NCBI RefSeq assembly: GCF_022539505.1 | Contig: NC_061514.1 | Span: 36,175,769 to 36,239,768, forward strand | Direction: 5' to 3' | Length of the DNA stretch: 64,000 nucleotides | Source of the DNA: Lolium rigidum | Taxonomy: Eukaryota > Streptophyta > Magnoliopsida > Poales > Poaceae | Program-made: the position numbers and the translations under genes | The notes under the pieces: generated by a model | Database searches by the model: none | What the model was told of the DNA's origin: nothing | Seen by the model: only the letters and a program-made list of their open reading frames with translations | Shown: positions 11,967 through 21,414 of the stretch, in pieces | How the letters are laid out: the number at the start of each line of letters is the position of its first letter | Numbering within the stretch: the stretch's first letter is position 1

Positions 11967-14900
11967 ACGCAACGGCTGATAGTAGTAATATGAGAGCAAT
12001 GGCACCGAGAAAACGAGTTGACATGTAGAGCGAGTATATGATGATGAAAGATGGACAGGGGTTCCCGGCTATCTACACTAGTGGCAACTCTCCAATAACA
12101 AGTGTTGGGTGAACAAATTACAGTCGGGCAATTGATAGGATTGAAATAGCATTAAGACAGAATATCAAGATCATTAATCATGTAGGCATGTTTCCCATAC
12201 ATAGTCATACGTGCTCGCGATGAGAAACTTGTACAACATCTTTTGTCCTACCAGCCGGTGGCAGTAGGGCCTCAAGGGAATCTACTTGGATATTAAGGTA
12301 CTCCTTTTAATAGAGCACCGGAGCAAAGCATTAACACTCAGTGAAAACATGTGATCCTCACATCACTACCATCCCCTCCGGTTGTCCCGATTTCTGTCAC
12401 TTCGGGGCCATTGGTTCCGGACAGCGACATGTGCATACAACTTGTAGATACAATCTAAGCAATAAGTATAGAGCTTTAAATCTAAGATCATGCCACTCGG
12501 GCCCTAGTGACAAGCATTAAGCATAACAAGATTGCAGCAACAATAACTTCATAAACTTTGTAGATAGACAATCATAACGTAACAATCCATCGGATCCCGA
12601 CAAACACAACACCGATTACATCAGATGAATCTCAATCATGTAAGGCAGCTCATGAGATCATTGTACTGAAGTACATGGGAGATATGATACCAACTAGCTA
12701 CAGCTAGAACCCGTAGTCCATGGGGGAACTACTCATGGAGCATGATGGAGGCGATGGCGTTGATGGAGATGGCTTCCGGGGGCACTTCCCCGCCCCGGCA
12801 GGGTGCCGGGACAGAGACTTCTGTCCCCGGATGGAGTTTCGCGATGGTGGCGGCGCCCTCGGAGTCTTTCCGGAGTTTCGGTCTTGTGTACGGTGTTTTT
12901 AGGTCGAAAGGGATTTTATAGGCGAAGAGGCGGCGCGGGGGCACACAGGGGCTCCCCACCCTAGGCCGGCGCGGGCCCAGGCCAGGCCGCGCCGCCTTAT
13001 GGTGTGGTGGCCCTCCGGCCCCTCTCCGACTCTTCTTCGGTGTTCGAGCCTTCGGGAAAAATAGGAGGTTTGGCGTTGATTTCGTCCAATTCGAGAATAT
13101 TGCCCAAACAGCCTTTACGGAACCAAAAACAGCAGAAAACGAGGAACTGCACTTGTGGCATCTTGTTAATAGGTTAGTTCCGGAAAACGCATAAAAACAT
13201 TATAAAGTGCAAGCAAAACATGTAGGTATTGTCATAAAACAAGCATGGAACGACAGAAATTATGGATACGTTGGAGACGTATCAATGCACTACCTCGATC
13301 GGTATGGATCGTCGAGGATGTTGTGTGCCGCCGATCCATCCCGATCGTGTCAGACGATGCCAAGCTGTCACACCACCAGGACGGATCACGAGGGCTCGTA
13401 ACCTCGCTTGCCCGGCGTTGATGTGGATGGCGTAGCAAGAGATGCACTACCTCGATCGGGATGGATCGTCGAGGATGTTGTGTGTTTATCCTAACCCAAA
13501 CATGTCACCATGAGAGAAAATTATTCCATCGGTGAACATGCAGAGAATTCCGGAAAACCACCATGTTGTCCCTTTCTCTCAATAACCAAAGATTAACCCG
13601 TTCATAACATGGATTTATTTTCAGGTCAAGTTCTCCACTGTTTTAGCTTAGAACATGGGCTAATGCAAAAGCTTAGAACATGGGCTAATGCAACATCAAA
13701 AGATAGAACATGAAACTACTCAATTATTGGATGCAATCTGAGAAAACTCTCACATCCTACAGTAAATGGGAGCACAATCATTCATACGTATGTGATGCTG
13801 CTTATTTGCCAAATCATAAATTACATGGCAGGGGGTGGATTTTTTTATGAGAAGACCAATGCCACAATTAATTTAAATTAATTCCATACACAGAAATATA
13901 AGTGATAAACATTGGATCTTAGCTTAGATCTATGTGTTTTAGAATTTTAGCATTTTCACTAAGCTAAACATTGCGTAACTTGGCACAGTTTTTGTGTGGC
14001 TAAGTTGTACATTAAATTTGAACTACTCCCGCTGTTACATGGAAAAATGGGAACATTTGTTGTTGGTGCTCACCTTTTTCGGCAACCGAAATGAAATGGC
14101 ATGTCAAGACAGCAGTACTTACTGAGATATATGTTCGAAATTTCTTTATGAAAACTGAGAGAACACATGTAGATGATCTACTTGGCAACATAAATACCAC
14201 AGAGCACATAAACTAAACAGAAACATTGTGCATCAACACTAACATGTACACAAAATTTTCAGTCTCCTGTACATTTATAAGCTTCTACGATTTATAAAAT
14301 GGCTTATAAAAAACCATAAAACGGCTTACAAAAATATTCATAAAACGGTAAGTCCGTCGGACAAACAAGTGCTTGAAACTGAGACGCATCATGCCGAGCT
14401 TGATGCTCCAATTGATGGACAAGTTATTGCCTCTACTTAAAAATGGAGCAGCATTATAGTATCTTCCTCAAAAAGGTCCTTAACCCCTTGACCTAGAATA
14501 GAATCTAATTTGTTATCACCTACAAATCCTTCTCATATATTCCATATTTCATGATGAAGATGTTTGACTGACCTTGCTTTCCTGCTAGAATAAATTTAAA
14601 AACATGATCAATAGCCCAAAAGTGATATCCCGAGAGAGATAAATGCATTAGAAATCAAACCTATATATTAGTCTACACACCTTACAGCACGCAGAGGCTA
14701 GAACCCATTGCTGTTGCTGTCATATCATGCCCAACATTGTAAACTGGCATAGAAAGTAAACATAATTTTAAGTAGTAATGGACAAGAAACATGAAGGTAG
14801 AAAGAGCAGCTTAAAGAAGATGTGTCTTTGCTTTGGTTATACAGATTCACCCATATACTAAGTATATGAATGTGTGATATACTCATCACGGCATTGGTTG

Positions 14901-14989
14901 TGAAATGTGCATCCAAGAAAATACAAGTTTGCCACCTCCTCAACTATAAACTGAAATGGAAATAAACATGCAGATGCACTGAAACTATT

Positions 14990-15195
14990 CGATAAAGCAG
15001 TTCATTATCTTTCTAATTTCTATGATAAATATTTGTGTTTCCAGGTTTATAGAAGTACTGACCAGTTGTATCATGATAACTCCATGAAGCGCCTGCAATC
15101 CAGGTTCGATAAAATTATCAGAGCGGTTCATTATCTTTCTAATTTCTACGATAAATATTTGTGTTACTAATAACTCCATGAAGCGTCTGTAATCA
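14990..15195. repeat. Imperfect tandem duplication (~120 bp unit) in the Helitron
   Basis: GTTCATTATCTTTCTAATTT followed by a CTA(T/C)GATAAATATTTGTGTT-type sequence occurs at about 15001 and 15126. Each copy is followed by ATAACTCCATGAAGCG. Confidence 0.75.
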
Positions 15196-15461
15196 AGGAA
15201 AGATCTTTGACAACAAATTCAATGCCCCAGTCTATGAGCAACTCTGTTCATTTTGGAAAAGTCATACCTTGAAGAATCACCCCATTATACAGAAAGGGTA
15301 TAGCTGTAGCTAGGTAGTGTACAACTTATATAAACCATACATAAGAAGAGAAAATTGATACATTAAAGCTGCAAATTGATCACAATATTTGGCAGCTCAA
15401 ATTCTTTTCACAAGTTGCCAAGTAAGAAACACACACAAAAACTACCTGAAGCAGTAACACA

Positions 15462-15550
15462 TGAGTTGCCCATAGCTCAGGCTCCTGCTCTCTCCTACAA
15501 TGCTCGTGAGTTGCCCATAGGTCATGCTCCTACTCTCTCCTAGACATTTT
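15462..15550. repeat. Short tandem duplication (~46 bp unit) in the Helitron
   Basis: GAGTTGCCCATAG, a TCA(G/T)GCTCCT block and CTCTCTCCTA occur twice in succession at about 15464 and 15510. Confidence 0.7.
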
Positions 15551-16539
15551 GCGCTAGAGTTATCCCGCAGACACACACAATAGTTGATGTTTCTCCGTTT
15601 AAACCAAAACACAGTGGGTCAGCTTATTCCATTTTTTTACTCAAAAGTTGATTTACCACAACACCAGATGTAGTTCAAGTTTCATGAGTTCAAAATGCAT
15701 GGTTTCTTTGAGTTAAAATAACTACATACAGGAATTTATACTGCAGATGTAGTGCTATAAATTAAACTCTTAATGTTGCCACCAGAGAGGAATATCTTTC
15801 CTCACATGCAGGAAAAGAGTTCACAATCCGATGAATGGATCGATCTAGAGGGAGAGACTGTAGTAGCATTGTCCACCTCTAATATAGGTTGTTGCCTAAT
15901 CCATTTCTGAAGCATCCCAGGCTCATACTGTCAATAATTTAACTTGCATAATATTCTTGTCCACTACATAGAATTCAAAATTGTGCATTTAGTTCTTACA
16001 CATGCCAGTCGGGATACTTCCAGGTTGCCCTTCAGCAGTTTTTAGTGACTTTTGTTTGGACTACGGAACATAGACAGCAGTAACTACTAAAAGGAGTAAG
16101 CAAAAAAAGATGGCCGGGTTAGAAAGCACATATTAATAGGATTTCCATTCATGCAAAAGAATGGTCATAAAACTATGGCAGTAACAGAAAACACAAGAAC
16201 AAAGATTGAATACAGAGTATATATAGTGTAAACAAATATGCTACTGCGGCAGCTGAATAGCTGATAACAGATAAATGGTGAAGAATGCAAAGGCGAAATA
16301 ATTCAATACATAAACTGAAGTCTGGAAGACGTTTGTGCAAATTTGGCTGCAATAATAAACACAATATTACCTCGAGGTTGGCTTGGTTCCAGCAGGAGTT
16401 CATTCACCAGGAACTTTCATGCACTTGTCAAATTTATCAAACCTGTAAATACTTGTCAAAGCAGTGTGTTATGCACAGGACATCTTGGCAATATCACAAA
16501 CACTTAGCCTGCAGGGAGGCGAAGTAGTCATGCATGTAG

Positions 16540-17130
16540 AAATTAGAAAGGAAGGGAGGCAAACATGGGAAGGAGCAGGAGAGCACGATGCTAGAGAGGA
16601 AGAGGGCGTCAGTGGTAGGGAATTCCGCGCGTGGAGCGCAACGGCTAAATCCAGACTACCGAAGTATGCGAGCATGGCGTTGTTGTGGCGGCGTCGTGGT
16701 GCTGCAGGGCAGTCCGTGCGTGGAGCTCGAGGACGGCGGCCGCGACGTCCAGGCCCGCAGGGTGAGGGCCGGGGCGACGCCATCCAGGCCGACATGGGTC
16801 GATGCAGTGCAGTCCGCTCATGGAGCTCGAAGGCGGCTGCGGCCAAGCCTGTAAGGCGGGGAGCGACGCCATCCAAGACAGCATGGAGGATGTGCGGACA
16901 CGTTCAGGGCTTCGAGGTGTGCGGGGGTGTTGGGGAGGGGAGGACGGCGATGGGGGTGGTGGCGTCGTTGGGGGAGGTAGGTGGCCGGTTGACTGGAGGT
17001 CCTCCAAGCTCCGCGGGAGCGGGAGGCGGCGGAGGGTGATCGGCGGCAGGAGCTGCGCTCGGTTCGTAGGCGAGGAGCGAGGGTTTCGGGTGCCAGGGTT
17101 TCCGTTCCACTCGAGGTAGTTGGGCTTTGG
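16540..17130 (-). other. GC-rich gene-like segment in the Helitron 5' part, probably captured
   Basis: The segment is far richer in G+C than the AT-rich Helitron body. Read on the minus strand it resembles a plant gene 5' end: a GGGCCAAAGCCCA motif near 17133, then AAACCCTGG and AAACCCTCGC, then proline- and serine-rich codons. Open frames exist on both strands, so the coding frame is not established and I recognise no protein. Two ~100-bp degenerate copies of a GGAGCTCGA...GCGACGCCATCCA unit lie at about 16700-16800 and 16805-16885. Capture of host gene fragments is common in plant Helitrons; that this is one is inference. Confidence 0.4.
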
Positions 17131-17222
17131 CCCAGTTAAGCCCACGCGGGATGACAGAAACATAGCGCAGGTAGACGACGAAGAGTCGACGATAAAGAGT
17201 TGACGTATAGTGTAGATGTAGA

Positions 17223-17762
17223 TTAACATGCCAAATTTTAGTCCAAGAGTTTTGCTCCTCCTCTATATGTGATCCACTCGGTCTATGGTCAATCTAGTCT
17301 CCTCTCTGTTGTTTTACCGAGGCAAGCATTCGATACGCTGAACGTACCGTGATGGTTCCTCTCTTTTCATAGTTCCACGAGTAGAAATCATCTTGGATCC
17401 TTGTGCTCAAAGGAATAAGCATGATCACCTCTTTATTCATGTCAAAATAATCATTCAGAACTGACTCCCGCCACTGCCTAGAGGGGGTTGTCTTTCTTTG
17501 CATTGATTGGCCTTAACTTACAATCTCTTGGAATCCATTTTTCATATACTTGTGTGTGCTCCAGATCCAATTCGTTTTATTAAACCAAGTGAAAGGATGC
17601 CTCTACCCTCGAAAATTGAACGCCATACTTGGGATGGCGATAAGCGCAAACTCGCATCCAGGAACATGCAGTTCGGAAATAGACGGCCTTAAGAATGCGG
17701 GCACTTAAAGATGTTGGATCATTCAAAATACGCCAATGATTGCTTAGCTAGCAAAGCCAGGT
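17223..17762 (-). pseudogene. LINE reverse-transcriptase C-terminal fragment, upstream half
   Basis: On the minus strand, in shifting frames: WRILNDPTSLSARILKAVYF, LDASL...SPSQVWRSI, LGLIKRIGSG, and then PLSTRIQDDFYSWNYEKRG with TVRSAYRMLASVKQQ, ending WTKIWHVN at the Helitron edge (17223). This is the conserved linker between the reverse transcriptase and zf-RVT domains of plant LINE ORF2, and it continues at 11286. Several frameshifts and stops are present. It is truncated at about 17762. Confidence 0.8.
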
Positions 17763-17799
17763 TAAAAGGCTCGATATCACGAGCTAGTTGAACTTAATA

Positions 17800-17966
17800 C
17801 GAGCTAGCTTATATCTCTCTCCGATCCATCCTGGTCTAGGCCCAACAAGTCCATTGATCTCACCCGGTCAAAAAAAAAAGTCCATTGATCTCATGGGTTG
17901 TGCCGCTGTCACGTATGCCAATGAAATTGGATTAGGTTAAAATGGAGATAAGCTAAATTAAGAGTA
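17800..17966 (+). repeat. Duplicated segment, paralogue of 31716-31845
   Basis: CATCCTGGTCTAGGCCCAAC through TGTGCCGCTGTCACGTA to GAGCTAAATTAA-like sequence is shared, in the same orientation, with the region upstream of the small membrane protein gene. The two copies differ at scattered bases, and this one carries a small insertion at 17863-17878. Confidence 0.8.
17863..17878 (+). mobile_element. Ultra-short poly(A) retroposon insertion with 15-bp target duplication
   Basis: CCCGGTC plus an A-run is flanked by AGTCCATTGATCTCA at 17848-17862 and 17879-17893. The paralogous copy near 31750 has the block once, without the insert, and so acts as the empty site. This looks like a LINE-mediated insertion truncated to its last bases. 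Confidence 0.65.
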
Positions 17967-17975
17967 TCTCTAGCT

Positions 17976-18120
17976 TTTTTTTTAGAAACACGGTACAAAC
18001 GCAGACGCTCACATACACGCGTATACACTCACTCCTATGAACGTACACACGCACATCCTACCCCTATGAGTATATCTTCAGAAGACTGAGCCGACGGATT
18101 GAATCTTAAAATTAACGAAG
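17976..18120 (-). mobile_element. 5'-truncated grass SINE with 9-bp target duplication
   Basis: TCTCTAGCT flanks it at 17967-17975 and 18121-18129. The minus strand shows CTTCGTTAATTTTAAGATTC, a CTCATAGGGGTAGGATGTGC-like core, GTGAGCGTCTGCG, and a terminal A-run. The same core is seen in the fuller SINE at 30117-30398. Confidence 0.75.
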
Positions 18121-18129
18121 TCTCTAGCT

Positions 18130-18464
18130 AAAGACCAACCTGGAACTGGGCTAACAAACGAGCTACACGTGTCAGCGCGGGCAGACCTCCCGCCCGTACG
18201 ACACGACTAGCGCCCGCGCGTATCGACCCCTGCCCGCGTCCTGACACGCGAGTACGCAACGAATCAATCAGTCCGCGCGTACGTACAAGTCTAGATAGTC
18301 AATCCATCCATCGCATATGCACTGAAGTGGGAAATCGATTGAGTATAAGTACAACCCATTACGTACACGCATACATGCATCTTGTGGTGGTGTAGTGTAC
18401 TTTTAAATCACGGTCGAATAATTACGTAAAATCGTTGAGCACACTTACTAATAATTTTGTGTAT
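18130..18464. other. No recognisable gene; GC-rich patch
   Basis: Only a CpG-rich patch around 18170-18290 (CGCGCGTA-type motifs) stands out. No coding frame or RNA gene is evident. Confidence 0.4.
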
Positions 18465-18860
18465 GATCAAAGACGAGTACAACTCAGTCGACGCTCGAGT
18501 ATAATTGGGTACAAAGCACGAGCACGGTTACATATAGAGCACGAGTATAACAAAAGACGAGTATAACTCAGTGGACACGTGAATACAGTTGCGAACAATG
18601 CACGAGTACAGTTACATATCTGAGCAAGTACAAGTACAGTTACATGTACGAACAATCACAAATACAGTCGCGCACATGAGAAACTACAGGTACAATCGCG
18701 CACACGAGTAATACAGTCGCGCACACGAAGAAGTACAGGTAAAGTTGCGCCCACGAGAAAATATAGTTATCGAGTAAAGGAAAAAACTGCATCAAATACA
18801 CTAAAACATAAGTGTTTATCAGTTCAAGCACGAGTCCGGATAGGTACACACCACGAGTAC
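18465..18860. repeat. Degenerate minisatellite of CACGAGTACAG-type units
   Basis: Motifs of the form (G)CACGAGTA(C)A(A)C/AGT(T/C)(A/G)C recur about every 20-36 bp, for example near 18473, 18519, 18548, 18601, 18697 and 18724, interspersed with GCGCACACGAG. The period is irregular, so it is a diverged tandem array rather than a clean microsatellite. Confidence 0.6.
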
Positions 18861-18881
18861 AAACATACTACTATTGGAAGT

Positions 18882-20482
18882 TGATACGTCTCCGACGTAT
18901 CGATAATTTCTTATGTTCCATGCCACACTATTGATGATATCTAAATGTTTTATGCACACTTTATGTCATATTCGTGCATTTTCTGGAACTAACCTATTAA
19001 CAAGATGCCGAAGAGCCGCTTGCTATTTTCTCGCTGTTTTTGGTTTCAGAAATCCTAGTAACGAAATATTCTCGAATTGGACGAAATCAACGCCCGGGGT
19101 CCTATTTTGCCACGAAGCTTCCGAGAAGACCGAAGAGGAGTCGAAGTGGGGCCACGAGGCGCCGCCACACTAGGCGGCGCGGCCCGGGCCCTGGCCGCAC
19201 CGACCTGTGGTGTGGGGCCCTCGTGTGGCCCCCGCGTTGCCCTTCCGCCTACTTAAAGCCTCCGTCGCGAAACCCCCAGCACCGAGAGCCACGATACGAA
19301 AAACCTATGCGAGACGCCGCCGCCGCCAATCCCATCTCGGGGGATTCCGGAGATCTCCTCCGGCACCCTGCCGGAGAGGGGATTCATCTCCCGGAGGACT
19401 CTTCACCGCCATGGTCGCCTCCGGAGTGATGAGTGAGTAGTTCACCCCTGGACTATGGGTCCATAGCAGTAGCTAGATGGTTGTCTTCTCCTCATTGCGC
19501 TTCATTGTCGGATCTTGTGAGCTGCCTAACATGATCAAGATCATCTATCTCGTAATGCTATATGTTGTGTTTGTCGGGATCCGATGGATAGAGAATACTA
19601 TGTTATGTTAATTATCAAGTTATTACCTATGTGTTGTTTATGATCTTGCATGCTCTCCGTTATTAGTAGAGACTACGGCCAAGTTTTTGCTCTTAACTCC
19701 AAGAGGGAGTATTTATGCTCGATAGTGGGTTCATGCCTCCATTGAATCCAGGACGAGTGACGAAAGTTCTAAGGTTGTGGATGTGCTGTTGCCACTAGGG
19801 ATAAAACATTGATGCTATGTCTAAGGATGTAGTTGTTGATTACATTACGCACCATACTTAATGCAATTATCTCGTTGTTTTGCAACTTAATACTTGGAAG
19901 GGGTTCGGATGATAACCTGAAGGTGGACTTTTTAGGCATAGATGCATGTCGGATGGCGGTCTATGTACTTTGTCGTAATGCCCAATTAAATCTCACTATA
20001 TTTATCATGACATGTATGTGCATTGTTATGCCCTCTCTATTTGTCAATTGCCCGACTGTAATTTGTTTACCCAACATGCTTTTATCTTATGGGAGAGACA
20101 CCTCTAGTGAACTGTGGACCCCGGTCCATTCTTTTATACTCGAAATACAAATCTGCTTGCAATACTTGTTTCTATGTTTTCTTGCAAACAATCATCTTCC
20201 ACACAATACGGTTAATCCTTTGTTACAGCAAGCCGGTGAGATTGACAACCTCACCTTGTTTCGTTGGGGCAAAGTACTTTGGTTGTGTTGTGCAGGTTCC
20301 ACGTTGGCGCCGAATCTCTCGGTGTTGCGCCGCACTACATCCCACCGCCATCAACCTTCAACGTGCTTCTTGACTCCTACTGGTTCGATTAAACCTTGGT
20401 TTCTAACTGAGAGAAACTTGCCGCTGTGCGCATCACACCTTCCTCTTGGGGTTCCCAACGGACGTGTCAACTACACGCATCA
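18882..20482 (+). repeat. 5' LTR of element C
   Basis: It begins TGATACGTCTCCGACG and ends ACTACACGCATCA. A GC-rich stretch at 19130-19400 includes TACTTAAAG near 19250, the position matching the TATA-like box of LTR A. Long frames such as 19833-20687 lie wholly in the LTR/PBS region and are not genes. Confidence 0.92.
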
Positions 20483-20492
20483 AACAAATTTC

Positions 20493-20509
20493 TGGTGCCA
20501 TTGCCGGGA
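20493..20509 (+). other. Primer binding site, tRNA-Asp type
   Basis: TGGTGCCATTGCCGGGA lies 10 nt after the 5' LTR. It fits the complement of the tRNA-Asp 3' end (TGGCGCCGTTGCCGGGGA) with a few mismatches. This primes minus-strand cDNA synthesis in related gypsy elements. Confidence 0.7.
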
Positions 20510-20734
20510 AGATCAAGACACGCTGCAAGGGGAGTCTCCACTTCCCAATCTCTTTACTTTGTTTTTGTCTTGCTTTATTTTATTTACTACTTTGTTTGCT
20601 GCATTATATCAAAACACAAAAAAAATAGTTGCTAGCTTTACTTTACTTACTATCTTGTTTGCTACATCAAAAACACAAAAAAATTAGTTACTTGCATTTA
20701 CTTTATCTAGTTTGTTTTATTTACTACTGCTAAA

Positions 20735-21414
20735 ATGAGTAATCCTGAAGTTGAAGTTCGTTCGTTTAAGCAACAAGGGGGAGAATGTTTAAAAGATGCT
20801 TGGTATAGAATTAGTGATGCCCATAATAGGTGCACTAAGAAACACTCCACCACTATCCTACTCAGGAATTTTTATGTTGGTATCTCTAGCTGGAATAGAT
20901 ATGTTCTTGATTGTCTCGCGGGAGGAAACTTCCTAGGCGCTCCCGCTTTAGAAGCTAGTTGCATTATTGAGAGTTTATTTGGAAAACCACCTGTTAATGA
21001 AACTAAAATTGAAACCCCCCTTGAGGATGTTATGAAAAAATTGGAAACCATAGAGAAAAAATTTCCGAGTGTTGAAACTAAGTTGGAAATGTTACTTGAT
21101 AAAACTGATGAACTTGATAAATCCTTTGGAGGAATTGATGAAAGAATTAGTGTCCTAGGAACTTGTGTTGACCATGATAATCAAATTAATAGGATTGGCG
21201 AACTTGAAAAAGCTATGGGAACCTTGGGTTCAACCTTTTCATCTTTACGAGTTTAGAGAGAAAGCTTATGTGGGAAAGGAGCAAAAGTTTATGTATGTCT
21301 CTAAAGTGCCTAAACCAAAGAAATATTATTATAGGCCTAAAATTGAAAAAGCCCTTAGTACCACTACAGATGGGGGACCTTATGATATCAATGCTCCATC
21401 TCTCGATAACACTT
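20735..21414 (+). pseudogene. Gag-like coiled-coil protein of element C, frameshifted
   Basis: The ATG at 20735 starts MSNPEVEVRSFKQ. Residues ~1-80 include CLAGGNFLGAPALEAS, and residues ~90-160 form heptad repeats (MKKLETIEKKFPSVETKLEM, DELDKSFGGIDERIS) predicting a coiled coil. A stop occurs at 21254-21256, but another frame continues HLYEFREKAYVGKEQKFMYV, KPKKYYYRPKIEKA and ends ...APSLDNT-stop at 21414, so a small indel split one ORF. No zinc knuckle or protease motif is seen. The ending xxLDNT-stop matches the ends of the quite different coding modules of elements D and E. Role presumed structural (Gag-like); this is inference. Confidence 0.65.

Larger units (their letters stand above)
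11639..13284 (-). mobile_element. Gypsy solo LTR with 5-bp target duplication ATGCA
   Basis: On the minus strand it begins TGATACGTCTCCAACG at 13284 and ends GGGTCATCA at 11639, flanked by ATGCA at 11634-11638 and 13285-13289. No internal retroelement sequence is present, as expected after LTR-LTR recombination. The first part shares blocks with LTRs A and C (GGAACTAACCTATTAACAAG, GGACGAAATCAACGCC), and a middle block GTTGGGTGAACAAATTAC also occurs in LTRs C and D. A 100-N gap and an extra LTR start lie within it. Confidence 0.85.
11364..13484. repeat. 157-bp tandem repeat, three units, split by a solo LTR
   Basis: CGCCGATCCATCCCG recurs at 11364, 11521 and 13329. The second unit breaks off at 11638 and resumes at 13285 after the inserted LTR, so without it the three units are contiguous with period 157 bp. 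The units are nearly identical and end at 13484. They lie next to the Helitron 3' terminus. Confidence 0.85.
11287..17222 (-). mobile_element. Non-autonomous Helitron (minus orientation)
   Basis: The 5' end on the minus strand is A|TCTACATCTACAC at 17222. The 3' end carries a hairpin-forming CCCGTTGCAACGCACGGG (11316-11299), a short spacer, and CTAG at 11290-11287, followed by host T. This is the Helitron signature (insertion between A and T, no target duplication). Deleting it rejoins the LINE frame as ...WHV-N-VP..., which fixes both ends to the base. Its native length is about 4.3 kb once the solo LTR inserted at 11639-13284 is removed. It carries tandem duplications and a GC-rich gene-like segment but no Rep/helicase coding sequence, so it is non-autonomous. 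Confidence 0.85.

Noticed and set aside
19833..20687. 284-codon plus-strand frame
   Set aside because: It lies in the 5' LTR and leader of element C. The equivalent frame in the 3' LTR (from 25005) is shorter and shifted, so it is not a conserved protein.
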